Assembly (NCBI GenBank): GCA_036703255.1
Contig: DATNPL010000159.1
Span: 62,001-126,000 of the forward strand
Length of the DNA: 64,000 nt
Source of the DNA: Drouetiella sp036703255
GTDB lineage: Bacteria > Cyanobacteriota > Cyanobacteriia > Elainellales > Elainellaceae
Reading direction: 5' to 3'
Shown: piece by piece, positions 19,001 through 28,400 of the stretch
Position numbering within the stretch: position 1 is the first letter of the stretch
Layout: every line of letters begins with the position of its first letter
Made by a program: the position numbers and the translations under genes
Notes under the pieces: model-generated
The model's input: the letters and a program-made list of their open reading frames with translations, nothing else
What the model was told of the DNA's origin: nothing
Database searches by the model: none

Positions 19001-19783
19001 CAAAAGCTGCTAGAAACGCAGCAGACTCGACGACAAGAGCTGATCGCACTCCAGGAGCAGCTTGCGGCGCAGCAGGCCGAACTGCCTGAGCCTCTACCCG
19101 AAATTCCTGAAGAAACCAAAGATTTAGCCACCTTGCAGCATGAATTGCGATCGCTGCAAAAGCGTCTCCAGGCTATGGAGCCAGTCAATATGCTGGCTTT
19201 AGAGGAATACGATCGGACTCAAGCGCGTCTAGAGGAGCTGAGTCAAAAGCTGGGCACATTGGATGAAGAACGGACTGAGCTACTGCTGCGAATCGAGAAC
19301 TTTACGACCCTGCGACAGCGTGCCTTTAAGGAAGCCTTTGATGCCGTTAATGAAAATTTCCAGACCATCTTTGCAGAACTCTCGGATGGCGATGGCTACC
19401 TGCAACTTGATCTACCGCATGATCCCTTTGGCAGCGGACTCAACCTCGTCGCCCATCCTAAAGGCAAGCCCGTTCGACGCTTGGCTTCAATGTCGGGTGG
19501 CGAAAAATCTCTCACGGCGCTCAGCTTTATCTTTGCCCTCCAGCGCTATCGCCCTTCGCCGTTTTACGCCTTTGATGAAGTGGATATGTTCCTGGATGGG
19601 GCAAACGTGGAGCGATTAGCTAGAATGATTAAACATCAAACGCAGCAAGCTCAATTTATCGTGGTTAGCCTTCGCCGACCCATGATTGAAGCTGCCGAGC
19701 GAACGATCGGGGTGACGCAGGCACGCGGTGCCTACACGCAGGTTCTGGGGCTAAACTTGCAGCCTCAGAGCGCTTCTGTATGA
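16064..19783 (+). CDS. smc: Chromosome segregation ATPase SMC
   Basis: This 1239-aa condensin subunit starts at GTG (VYIKRVELTHFKSFGG), the usual N-terminus in cyanobacteria. Walker A is GPNGSGKS at 31-38. Two long Gln/Glu-rich coiled coils flank a hinge at about 570-725 (GICGLVAQL... MTGGSIS). The signature MSGGEKS is at 1143-1149 and Walker B AFDEVDMFLD around Asp1171-Glu1172. Residues about 90-148 form an acidic, low-complexity insert between the first strands and EWTVTRKLRV; this loop is longer than I would expect. Kleisin partners ScpA/ScpB are not in the window. Confidence 0.98.
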   Translation: MYIKRVELTHFKSFGGTTQVPLLPGFTVVSGPNGSGKSNILDALLFALGLSSSKGMRAERLPDLVNQNQTSRGRSTVEASVTVTFDLGEAIDSQDQDSPDPEGQDSAEAEAVAHSSDEGSSVLPISEAQDDEPSPRIESPGNGTGSRQAPHEWTVTRKLRVTQQGTYTSNYFINDQSCTLTELHEQLHKLRIYPEGYNVVLQGDVTSIISMNPRERREIIDELAGVGAFDRKIHQAKDKLDAVKEREEKFRIVEKELITQRDRLAQDRLKAEKYQRLKLELQTKTQWEAVLLWRAQAQQVQQMQVQIETGERTHAELNSQLIALNQVIHTAIAELEQLNAKVKALGEDELLAFQSTLATREAELRQVQRQEQELATAQREIASAIERTQREIQEQMQALQRVSEESQSVEMRDLAQLRSARDQAKQSLDQQREAATATAAASDAWVQEQAVVRQRMEALLQSLEPQRTEQAKLQERVEQLRQKIQEQNGAVQAIAEEVALKQGQYTQIVGTLSGSLQQVDSCQKALTAAEQELQIQQETQTRLIQEQRDKQRQLDKLEAQAQAIQETQGTGVIEVLQRAKLSGICGLVAQLGKVEPQYQLALEIAAGARLSYLVVEDDRVAAAGIQTLKQQRGGRATFLPLNKIRAANFNPIAVWNRPDGFVDYAVNLIECDDRYQAVFSYVFANTVVFSSLQAARKEMGQYRIVTLEGELLETSGAMTGGSISTRQGTLHFGTVEPGESSEALTLRDRLHELDRILNRCQQAIADAVIAVKTRSQALVEARQQHREVQMQAEQIQTQIVSFTAQEGQLRTQLSQNMQEFSTAQQRLQTLEQELPLRESELQQQRQALTDLEQSQTHSEWQQIQAAIRAQESQLSDRQLALQTAEQRLQDLKNQQQRFQEKVEQSQQRLQDQRTQQTTQLNQTSTLSAQQAELTGQIAQIQSSLAFLEQTLASEKQERDRAERQLREQQTQQQQLEWQRQKLLETQQTRRQELIALQEQLAAQQAELPEPLPEIPEETKDLATLQHELRSLQKRLQAMEPVNMLALEEYDRTQARLEELSQKLGTLDEERTELLLRIENFTTLRQRAFKEAFDAVNENFQTIFAELSDGDGYLQLDLPHDPFGSGLNLVAHPKGKPVRRLASMSGGEKSLTALSFIFALQRYRPSPFYAFDEVDMFLDGANVERLARMIKHQTQQAQFIVVSLRRPMIEAAERTIGVTQARGAYTQVLGLNLQPQSASV

Positions 19784-19973
19784 TCCCCTCTGTATAATCT
19801 AGGTAATTACGATCTAGGTAATTTGGTAATCTTGATCAAGCCGGATATTGCAGGTGCTCGTATTTCAAATTCATATTTCAAATATGGTGATTTTAAATAT
19901 GGTGTATCTCGAATATTGTGGTTATCTGAACGATTGCTAGTGCATTAAGTTCCTTCGAGATTGGGACTCGAAA

Positions 19974-20939
19974 ATGACAACTGAACAATATTGCCAACGT
20001 GCTGATCTGATTGGAACACAGGTGATTACCCGCAATACGGGCAAGCGCCTCGGCGTAGTAAGCCAGCTTTGGGCGGATGTCGATCGCCGAGAAGTCGTGG
20101 TGATTGGCGTTCGACAAAATATGCTTTCTGGCGTGCTGTCGCAAGAGCAGCAGACGCTCTTGCTCAAGAGCGTGCGTCAGATTGGCGACGTGGTTTTGGT
20201 AGATGACGATTCCGTTTTGGATGAAGACATTACTTTAGATAGCTACAGCAACTTGATTAACAGCGAAGTCATTACCGAGACAGGTGAGCTTCTGGGTAAA
20301 GTGCGTGGCTTTAAGTTTGAAGCCAACTCTGGCCGCGTTGAGTCGATCGTGCTGGCCTCGATCGGGCTGCCTCAAATCCCTGATCAGGTGCTGAGCACCT
20401 ATGAGCTGTCGATGGACGAAGTGGTCAGCAGTGGCCCCGATCGCCTGATTGTGTTTGAGGGTTCAGAAGAGAAAATGAACCAACTTACCGTAGGGCTGCT
20501 AGAGCGGTTAGGCATTGGCAAGCCGCCCTGGGATCGGGATGAAGACACAGCCTACATGACTCCAACGGCTACCACCAATCAGCTCCCTTCCGGCATTAAA
20601 ACTCCCGTCGAGCCAATGCGAGCCAAAATTCCGGTGGCGCAGGAAACCTGGGATGATGATCACTGGCAAGAGGTTCAGCCTCGGCAGCAGCCTAAAGCCA
20701 TGCGCCAAGAGCTTCCCTATGAGGAACCCGAAGACAATTGGGGCGGTCAGGCTGATGTCTATGACGATGTGGAGTATGAGGAAATACCCAACGTGACCTA
20801 CCCAGCGGCTACGCGTGATGAAGATGTTACGAATGACGCTTGGGCAGATGATGACAATCCCACCCCTTACCGAGCGCCTGAGGTCAATATTCCTGAGCGC
20901 AAGCGGGTTGTGGAATATGAAGAAGAAACTGATTACTAA
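19974..20939 (+). CDS. PRC-barrel domain protein with acidic C-terminal tail
   Basis: This 321-aa soluble protein has two PRC-barrel-like units: residues 8-80 (LIGTQVITRNTGKRLGVVSQLWAD) and 90-165 (NSEVITETGELLGKVRGFKFE). Residues from about 180 on are disordered and rich in Asp, Glu and Pro. PRC barrels are small beta-barrels of photosynthetic reaction centres and RimM-type proteins. Homologues are widespread in cyanobacteria, but I know of no assigned function. The 190-bp gap before it contains short AT-rich near-repeats (ATTTCAAAT, AAATATGGTG). A terminator follows at once. Confidence 0.85.
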   Translation: MTTEQYCQRADLIGTQVITRNTGKRLGVVSQLWADVDRREVVVIGVRQNMLSGVLSQEQQTLLLKSVRQIGDVVLVDDDSVLDEDITLDSYSNLINSEVITETGELLGKVRGFKFEANSGRVESIVLASIGLPQIPDQVLSTYELSMDEVVSSGPDRLIVFEGSEEKMNQLTVGLLERLGIGKPPWDRDEDTAYMTPTATTNQLPSGIKTPVEPMRAKIPVAQETWDDDHWQEVQPRQQPKAMRQELPYEEPEDNWGGQADVYDDVEYEEIPNVTYPAATRDEDVTNDAWADDDNPTPYRAPEVNIPERKRVVEYEEETDY

Positions 20940-20954
20940 AAAATTCAGTGCTTA

Positions 20955-20978
20955 GGGTGGAAACCTTCCACCCTTTTC
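20955..20978 (+). terminator. Intrinsic terminator after the PRC-barrel gene
   Basis: Perfect 8-bp stem GGGTGGAA/TTCCACCC with a 3-nt loop, followed by TTTT; it begins 16 bp after the stop codon. Confidence 0.85.
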
Positions 20979-21007
20979 AGCAAAATAGGCTTGAGCCTAG
21001 ATTCGCT

Positions 21008-21307
21008 TCACCCTCTATAGCTGACAAAATCTCCTCGTACCCAGCCCTCTGCTCCTGAGCTAAACCTGACATAACACCAAATATACCCGTCTTCGTCACT
21101 CCGCATTTCGCTGAGCACTTCTACAGAGTCTCCGACTAGCCCATAGTGCGGGGAAGCTGATGCGGTGGTTGGAGCTGAACGCACATTAACCCGCGATCCA
21201 GCCTGTGAACCGACTAAAACGGCAGGGCGTGCCCAAGAGGGCAAGGCTAGAGCGATCGTCATTGTAGTAGCGGCGATCGCTGCCACCACAAGATTTCTCA
21301 TTTTCAT
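21008..21307 (-). CDS. Secreted SH3-like (SH3b) domain protein
   Basis: This 99-aa protein has a signal peptide (MKMRNLVVAAIAATTMTIALALPSWA, cleavage after SWA) and a bacterial SH3-type beta domain containing the usual RVNVRSAPTTAS and ending in GWVRGDFVSYRG. Such domains bind peptidoglycan or other periplasmic partners. The ATG at 21307 is chosen over a TTG 15 bp upstream because GGGAG lies 8 nt before it. It is convergent with the PRC-barrel gene and downstream of kaiC on the same strand, 256 bp away. A clock link is not implied. Confidence 0.8.
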   Translation of the reverse strand: MKMRNLVVAAIAATTMTIALALPSWARPAVLVGSQAGSRVNVRSAPTTASASPHYGLVGDSVEVLSEMRSDEDGYIWCYVRFSSGAEGWVRGDFVSYRG

Positions 21308-21563
21308 CTGGTATTCTCCCAATAGCGACAGGTTTCAGACCTATGGGATCAGGGAGCAATTGACCTGAAAGATTTTTCAACAATAATCTTTGGGTTTGCT
21401 ATAGCCACAGATCTCGGTCATGTCAGTCATAGCCGCTAGCGTCAGAATTGCGCACCCCCAAACTTACGGAAAGAGGCGGCAAGACTCTGAGAGAACTACT
21501 GAGGTTATGGCCGATCGCGATCGCTTAAGCCGTAATTTTATGTGAGGGCAGAGCGATCGCGCG

Positions 21564-23123
21564 CTAGGCATCCCCTTCAGACTTTTCCTGAAAACCTCTA
21601 ACAATCCGGGATAGTTCATTCTTTTCATCTACCGCAATTCGAGACGGCGAACCGCTAATAATCCCTTCAAAATTGCGGAAAGACTCTTTGATTTCTGGCC
21701 CATTATCGCTAATGGTGTATTCGCGAATGCCTTTGTCATGCCAGGAGCCGCGCATTTTAAACACGTTGATAGCCCGCGCCATCTCACCGCGAATCTCAAC
21801 ATATTGCAGCATTAAAATCGTGTCGGTGATCGTAGAAATATGGGAGTCTGTAATAGAATTTGACCCCATAAACTGATCGGTGGTGTTGGTAAAAAAGCCC
21901 GTGATTTCTTCCTGCTTGGCAAATCCCGTTACCCCAATGACAAACTGACGGAAGGCATTGTTGCTCACGCCCCGTGCCAGAGCTGAAAGCGAGTCGATCG
22001 CAATGCGAGACGGCTTAAATTCTGAAATTTCAGACTTAATAATTTGCAGATGATCTTCTAGCCCAGCCGATTCAGGATAGGCGCAGAGGATTTTGAGCAG
22101 ACCTTTTTGCTCCAAGTCTTCAAAATCGATGCCCCAAGAATAGGCGTTCCGCGAAAGCTGAGCGCGCGACTCTTCATAGGCAAACAAAATAGCTCGCTCA
22201 CCAACGTTACAGGCATCTTGAAGGAATTTGCTGACCAGCAGCGTTTTGCCTGTTCCCGTTGCGCCCGTGGCTAAGATGATAGAGTCCTTGAAAAAACCGC
22301 CACCGCACATGCCGTCTAGCGTTTTGACCCCAGAAGAAACCCGAATATTGGACGATCGCTGGGTTAGCTGCATCGCCCCCAACGGGAAGATATTCACGCC
22401 TTGATTGGTAATCGTAAACGGATACTCGCCCTTCATATGGGTCGTGCCGCGCAGCTTCAGAATTTCGATCGTGCGCCGTCGTCGTTCGCCCTCAAGCACG
22501 TTACGCACAATCACCACATTGTCTGAAACAAATTCTTCAACACCAAATCGCGCAACTGGCCCATATTCCTCAACCCGCTCAGTAGTCATGATCGTCGTCA
22601 CACCCACCTGCTTTAGACGGGCTACCAGACGAAAGATTTCTCGTCGCACCACTCCAGCCGCGTCATATTGTTGGAAAACAGCCGTGATCGAGTCTATGGA
22701 AACCCGTCTAGCTTTATATTTACGAATGGCGTACTGAATCCGCTCAATCAGCGCTGACAGGTCAAAATTGCCAATGACATCTTGCCCTTCTGGATCAGGA
22801 GAAGCATCTAGGATAAACAGCATTCCTTCGTCAATCAACCTTTGCAGATCCCAGCCAAAGCTTTGGGCGTTCTTGATCACATCTGTAGGCGATTCCTCAA
22901 AGGTAACAAAAATACCTGGCTCGTCAAACTGGGTAATGCCATGATAGAGAAACTGGACGGCAAACAGGGTTTTGCCCGTTCCCGAAGTACCGCTAACGAG
23001 AGTGCTTCTGCCTATGGGTATCCCTCCATGACTGATGTCATCGAAGCCTTCAATCATGGTGCGAATTTTTTGAACCCCAGTCGGCGATCGATGTAGCGGT
23101 TCGTCCTGATTTGCCTGGGTCAT
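21564..23123 (-). CDS. kaiC: Circadian clock ATPase/autokinase KaiC
   Basis: This 519-aa protein has two RecA-like domains that assemble as a double hexamer. CI has P-loop GTSGTGKT at 45-52 and catalytic Glu76-Glu77 (VTFEES). CII has P-loop GATGTGKT near 287-294 and AYEES. The autophosphorylation pair is Ser430-Thr431 in TDSHISTITDT, with the adjacent Thr425 also present; numbering is one less than in S. elongatus. The A-loop and KaiA-binding tail (DEKNELSRIVRGFQEKSEGDA) is intact. Start ATG at 23123 has AAGGTGA 6 nt upstream. All catalytic features are conserved, so a working oscillator is expected. Confidence 0.99.
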   Translation of the reverse strand: MTQANQDEPLHRSPTGVQKIRTMIEGFDDISHGGIPIGRSTLVSGTSGTGKTLFAVQFLYHGITQFDEPGIFVTFEESPTDVIKNAQSFGWDLQRLIDEGMLFILDASPDPEGQDVIGNFDLSALIERIQYAIRKYKARRVSIDSITAVFQQYDAAGVVRREIFRLVARLKQVGVTTIMTTERVEEYGPVARFGVEEFVSDNVVIVRNVLEGERRRRTIEILKLRGTTHMKGEYPFTITNQGVNIFPLGAMQLTQRSSNIRVSSGVKTLDGMCGGGFFKDSIILATGATGTGKTLLVSKFLQDACNVGERAILFAYEESRAQLSRNAYSWGIDFEDLEQKGLLKILCAYPESAGLEDHLQIIKSEISEFKPSRIAIDSLSALARGVSNNAFRQFVIGVTGFAKQEEITGFFTNTTDQFMGSNSITDSHISTITDTILMLQYVEIRGEMARAINVFKMRGSWHDKGIREYTISDNGPEIKESFRNFEGIISGSPSRIAVDEKNELSRIVRGFQEKSEGDA

Positions 23124-23360
23124 ACTTCGTCACCTTAAATTTAAGAAAATCGCGCTCTTCCAGAAGGGCTACCCAGCGGCGTTTGGCACAAGGTCTTTGT
23201 GCGTCTGGACACAAAGAATTCTGAACCTAGAGCTATATTGCGTTGCAGGTTAAAATCTTATCGCATCAAGACATCCAGAAATCCACAAATCTCTGCTACC
23301 TGCGGCGTGGGGCTTGGGCAAAAAATCTCTAATTCTCTGAATTTGATGCTGTTCTAATGC

Positions 23361-23678
23361 TCAAAGATTCAAAGATTCATCTTCCTGTAATTCGTCATAA
23401 AGAAGATCAAGCCCAATTAAAACCCGTTCGCGATCGCTCAAATCACCAATGATTTTTCGTACAGGCGGCGGCAGAATCTTAGCTAGCGTTGGCGTCGCCA
23501 AGATTTTGTCTTCTTCGGCAAGCTGAGGATTCTTTAATACATCGATGACTTTGAGCGCATATACACCCTGGAACTCTTTTTCTAAAATATTGTTCAGCGT
23601 CTTAAGCGCACGCACGGAATTGGGTGTGTTTCCCGCAACGTAGAGCTTAAGAATGTAGGTTTTTTTAAGCGGACTCAT
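23361..23678 (-). CDS. kaiB: Circadian clock protein KaiB
   Basis: This 105-aa thioredoxin-like fold-switching protein binds phosphorylated KaiC and sequesters KaiA. The sequence KKTYILKLYVAGNTPNSVRALKTL and the C-terminal half PTLAKILPPPVRKIIGDLSDRERVLIGLDLL match the family throughout. The acidic tail (LQEDESLNL) is present. It is separated from kaiC by 237 bp, longer than the tight kaiBC spacing of S. elongatus. That gap holds a small hairpin TCTTTGTG/CACAAAGA at 23194-23217. Confidence 0.99.
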   Translation of the reverse strand: MSPLKKTYILKLYVAGNTPNSVRALKTLNNILEKEFQGVYALKVIDVLKNPQLAEEDKILATPTLAKILPPPVRKIIGDLSDRERVLIGLDLLYDELQEDESLNL

Positions 23679-23955
23679 AAACTCAATTCACCATACTTCA
23701 GGTTCTACAGGGAAAGCGAGGATTTCAAAGATGTCCTCAATCTATTGAGCCGATTGTGCGGCGCTGCTACATTGCTCTACTACATTGTCATAGTCTCGCA
23801 GGGTACCAAACTAGAAGCATTATCATACTGTTCCTCTACGGCTATTGTTACTTATTTATTAATATTCAGTGGATCTACAGATGGATTTTTATATTGTGCT
23901 TCTCGCCATACAAAACTTACTGTGCCGCGATCGCAATGAAACGTTAGCCTGCGGT

Positions 23956-24882
23956 CTACGACTCTCTTGGAATCGAGCGTCGATACATTTCGCAGAGGTG
24001 AGCCAGCGTATCAATTAGCGTCAAGCGGTAGTCCTGCAAAATTTCATCACTGCGCCCTTCTAGCTTGAGCTGTTTTGAAAATTCATCCATCAATCCCATG
24101 TGAATTTCAACAATTTGAGAAACGGGTACATCAGCGAAGAAAACAATATTGACAAAATTATCTATTTTTTGGTTGAGACCTGACTCGTCAGAGAAATAAG
24201 ACAGGATGATTTCACGGTAGTCAGCCTTAAGCTCTTGGAGCAACTCTTCTCGCTGAGGCAGAGACATATGGCGAAGAAAGTTTCGGGGGCTACGCTTGTA
24301 GTAAACACCAAGATAGCCAAGCCGCTCCTTTAACCTTTCGGCTAGGCGCATCTGCTGGGATATCAGGGACTTATGGGTGAGCTGTGTTTTGTCAGAGCCT
24401 AGCGGGAGAGACGCAGCGCTTTCAACTTGGCTAATCGGTAAAAGTTGAATAAATTTATTAATTGCTGCCTCGATCGCCCGCTCAATTTGGTCAAGCCGCT
24501 CCCAGGGAAGCTCTAGCATGGCTGTATGGTAGACCCATCGAGAGGGAGAGAAATCTACTGCCAGCTCGACTATAGGTGTATTTGCCGTAATGTTTTCAGA
24601 GGCAGAGCCTTTGGGCGTAAGAACAAGAGCAGGAAAGAAAATAGCCTGCTGCTGCAACTGATCCAGAAGCTTTTGCGAGATAGAAGCCTCGTGAAAAATA
24701 AAGCAGTCTACATGAATAGTTTCCTGACTCATAACCTGAAGAAATTGCGTTTCCGAGCTAAGGTGGGTTAGCCTATAGCGACCCATTTTGGTCTGGCTTG
24801 AGCCATTTTCCAGATACTGCTCAAGAAGCTGAGCTAAGGCATCCGAAAAATCAGCGATGTAAATTGCCAGTGGAGAACGCAA
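23956..24882 (-). CDS. kaiA: Circadian clock protein KaiA (full length)
   Basis: This 308-aa dimeric activator of KaiC autophosphorylation has an N-terminal pseudo-receiver domain (about 1-135, divergent) and a C-terminal four-helix KaiC-binding domain. The C-terminal part runs from RLAERLKERLGYLGVYYKR to RLTLIDTLAHLCEMYRRSIPRES and is strongly conserved. Nostoc-type KaiA lacks the N-terminal domain, so this is the long form. The first in-frame start is TTG at 24882, with no clear Shine-Dalgarno, so the start is less certain than the rest. The 277-bp gap to kaiB may hold a kaiBC promoter; a TATGATAAT on the minus strand is the best -10 candidate. Confidence 0.98.
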   Translation of the reverse strand: MRSPLAIYIADFSDALAQLLEQYLENGSSQTKMGRYRLTHLSSETQFLQVMSQETIHVDCFIFHEASISQKLLDQLQQQAIFFPALVLTPKGSASENITANTPIVELAVDFSPSRWVYHTAMLELPWERLDQIERAIEAAINKFIQLLPISQVESAASLPLGSDKTQLTHKSLISQQMRLAERLKERLGYLGVYYKRSPRNFLRHMSLPQREELLQELKADYREIILSYFSDESGLNQKIDNFVNIVFFADVPVSQIVEIHMGLMDEFSKQLKLEGRSDEILQDYRLTLIDTLAHLCEMYRRSIPRES

Positions 24883-25452
24883 GATCTTGAGGGGTGACTA
24901 AATTTAAAATGATGATTAAGACTAATGACTCAGAGGTATTAAAGCATTGCCGGGGAAGAGGCTCAGCGCTAGCGAAAGCGACATTACAGCCTTTTAAGGA
25001 CACAGCTTTTTACAGTCTCGTCAAGTTTCATAAAAATACTTAACGATTATTGTAATTGAAAATGGCTTGGCTTCTACAGCGATGTCGTCATAATTAAGAT
25101 AATGTCCGGCGATCGCTTTCCTTAGCCCTTACTGTTCCCTTTTTCCAGAACAACCTGCAACGGCATTGCTTAATCTGGCTATGAAATTTATTTATAAATT
25201 TTCATAGATAAATCAGCAACGCCCATTAGCGGATTTTTTTGGAGCAGTTTATCCCAAGCAATTTTGCAATAGACCTCTGCGCCCCCTCTCTGGATCTTCA
25301 AGCTCGGTCGTGCTTAGATCTCTGTTTTTTGGAACCAGTTTTTGGAACAGGCCATCTGAGCCTTTCCCGAAAAGCAGCAGATGTTGGAACACAACCGCAG
25401 CACCCTTGTCCACTGCTCTCTAATTTGTGGGAACTTACCCTCTTAACTGCGA
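24883..25452. promoter_or_regulatory. 570-bp divergent region between kaiA and the hybrid kinase
   Basis: No supported gene lies here; a short plus-strand frame at 25239-25649 runs into the kinase in another frame and looks spurious. It holds the kaiA promoter (minus) and the kinase promoter (plus). An AT-rich 13-bp palindrome with a one-base bulge (CTATGAAATTTAT ... ATAAATTTTCATAG, 25178-25206) is the clearest structure. Confidence 0.45.
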
Positions 25453-28400
25453 ATGGATACTGTTTCCCTCAGAGATTTTTTAATCGATGTTCCGGCTTGT
25501 CCCGTAACAGAGTCTCTGTCACAGGTCTGGCAGATATTTCAGCAGACAAATTGCTCTCGAATTGTTGTTGTGGATGGACAGCAGATTGCTCTAGGAACTT
25601 TGAGTTTGCATCACTTCATGCCTTACGGGCTGAAGCAGCAAGCCTCTGATCATAGCCAGCAATCTATCCAAACCCTACTAAACTCAAAGGCTACTAAAAG
25701 CCTGCTAGAGCCGATCGCCTCTTTTCCAACTCAAGCGACCTTACGGCAGCTTCAGCCCTATTTAGATCGCGCATCTCAGCAAAACTGGGGGCTTGTAGAT
25801 GACCAGGGACGCTATGTTGGATTGCTCGATCGCCTAGCTCTACTGCAACGGCTGGCTACCGATCCGCACCTGGCCTCAGGACAGCCAGATGCACAGCCAG
25901 AACCAGAGTGCTTTTCCTCTGTGCCCTTGCTTGATCCATTGGTTGACCTACTAGAGCGGCTGCCGATTCCGCTGATGTTGCAAACCAGCACAGGGCAAAT
26001 TATCACTCAAAATTGGGTGTGGCGGCGGCAGGTGGGAGAGCTAGCCGATCCGGGGCAAATTCGCCAGGAAGCCGCTTTGATCTTAGAAACGATCGCCTCA
26101 ACAGAGGAATATACTGCTGTCAGCAGCAGATATCCTTCGGCTGATGCAGCTTTAGCCCAACGACATGCCGATAGTTCAGAACTCCCCGGATTTTATACGG
26201 GTAGCTGGGATCATGCCAGCAGCCTATTAGAAGGATCTCGCTACAGCGGAGCCTGCCGCCTCAGCGCTGAGGCGGGTGCTTGCGTTTGCACTTGCCCCAT
26301 GAAAAGTGGACAAGAGCGGGTTTGGCAGTTTGTCAAAATTTCTATGGGGACTGTTCCATCCCAGTTCAACACTTTGGCGCAGGATGCATCAGCAGGGTTT
26401 TCAGATCTCTTAACAGCGTCTGATGTCGCGACATCAGATGCGTCGTCAGAGACATCCTCGCTCTTTAAGCTGGCGACTTTAAACTTTCATCCTGACCCTG
26501 AGTGGCGATCGCTGATGCAGACTGAGTCTCTCTGGCTCGTGCTGGCTCAAGATATGACCGAACAGCACCAAGTTGCCAAAGAACTCTCTGCAAAAAATGC
26601 CGATCTGGTGCAGCTTAACCGCCTCAAAGATGAATTTTTAGCCTGCATTAGCCATGAGCTGAAGACTCCCCTGACGGCAGTTTTGGGGCTGTCAAGCTTG
26701 CTCAAAGATAAGATGCTGGGCGAACTGAACGATCGCCAGTCTCGCTACGCGCAGTTGATTCACCAAAGCAGCCGACATCTGGTTTTGATCATCAACAACA
26801 TCCTGGATCTCACTCAGATTGAAACCGGACAGCTAGATTTGAGCCTGCACCCTGTCGAAATCGAGACCTTGTGCGCTCGAGCCTATGAGCAAGCCTGTCA
26901 GATTCAAGTCGTTGAGGCCAGCGGCAAGACCCAGGATGAAAAAGCAAAGACGGCAGCTGAATTTAGTCTAGACATTAAGCCCGGAATAGACCTGCTGATT
27001 GCCGATGAATTGCGGCTGCGGCAAATGCTCACCAATCTGCTTTCTAACGCAATTAAGTTTACAGAAGTCGGGGGCAAGATTGGGCTAAAAGTTGAAGCTT
27101 GGGAAGGATGGATTGCCTTTACCGTCTGGGATACAGGGATTGGTATTCCTGCGGACAAGCAGCATTTAATTTTTCAAAAGTTTCAGCAGCTAGAAAATCC
27201 TCTGACGCGGCGATTTGACGGCACGGGTCTGGGACTTGTGCTCACACAGCGGCTGGCCAGAATGCATGGGGGAGATGTGACATTTATCTCTCAGGAAGGG
27301 CGGGGCAGTGAATTTACGCTGCTTCTGCCTCCCTGTCCACCTCAAGCCGTGCGATCGAGCCAGACCAGCCGCATCATAGAGAGTTCGCTTGAGGGTTCAC
27401 TTGAGGGTTCTGCGGGGGCAGACAGCGCGATCGCCCATCGTTCATCCCACGACCCTACGACTCCCAAAGCTGCTGGAATCCAGCCTGCCCAAATTACGAC
27501 GACTTCTGATAATCATCTGGTGTTGGTTGTAGAGGCGGCTCCTAAGGCAATCGAAAATTTGACCCACCATTTAACAGGGCTGGGCTATCGGGTGGCAATC
27601 GCCCGCTCGGGTACAGAGGCTTTGGAAAAGGCTCGAAGGCTCCAGCCCTGCGCCATTTTCTTGAACCCGTCCCTGCCTTTGCTGTCCGGGTGGGATGTGT
27701 TGACCTTGCTCAAGGTCGATGACACCACGCGGCAGATTCCGACGGTGGTGACGGCAATGCGTATGGAGAAAAAGCTGGCGTATCAAAATGGCGCAGATGG
27801 CTTTTTGAGCCAGCCCGTAGAGGCGATCGATCTAGAGCGATGCCTAGAGCGGGCAATTCGTCCGAAGACAAGTACGGCAGAAACCACGAATTTAACGGTG
27901 CTGCACCTACGAGAGCATTCTCTGGAGCAAGAGAAATCAGGTCGCGATGTCAATCAGCTTTTGCATCCTTACCAATATCGGGTGCTGGAGGTCGATGACT
28001 TAGAACAGGCTGAGCTATTGGCTAGAGTTTGGCATCCTGATGTAGTGATCATTGACGGGACATTTACCAATCCCCTTGCTTTGATGAAGCAGTTTAGCCA
28101 GTCTCTGTTTTTGGCTGCTTTGCCGCTGGTGACGCTAACCGCAGAGATGACGCAAGCCGCCAATCAAGTTTCAGGGCTTTCAGTCTTTCCCTGCTTTGCA
28201 GAAGTAGGGGCATCTGACGCCGCGATCGCAAATGCAGCATCCTGGGGCGATAGTCACCTACAGGCTCCAGCCGTCACTTCTCAAGAGTCCACTTTGCTGC
28301 AAGTGATTCAGATTGCGGCAGGGATTCAATGGAAGCCCAATATTTTAATTGCCGACTTTACGACCCTAGAGGCAGATTGGCTAGAGGTGGCTCATGCCGC

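Noticed and set aside
23745..23947. Two short overlapping frames between kaiA and kaiB
   Set aside because: AT-rich, on the opposite strand in the kai promoter region, no start context and no family resemblance.
25239..25649. 136-codon plus-strand frame overlapping the start of the hybrid kinase
   Set aside because: It runs 197 bp into the kinase in another frame and its sequence resembles no family; the kinase CBS start is better supported.
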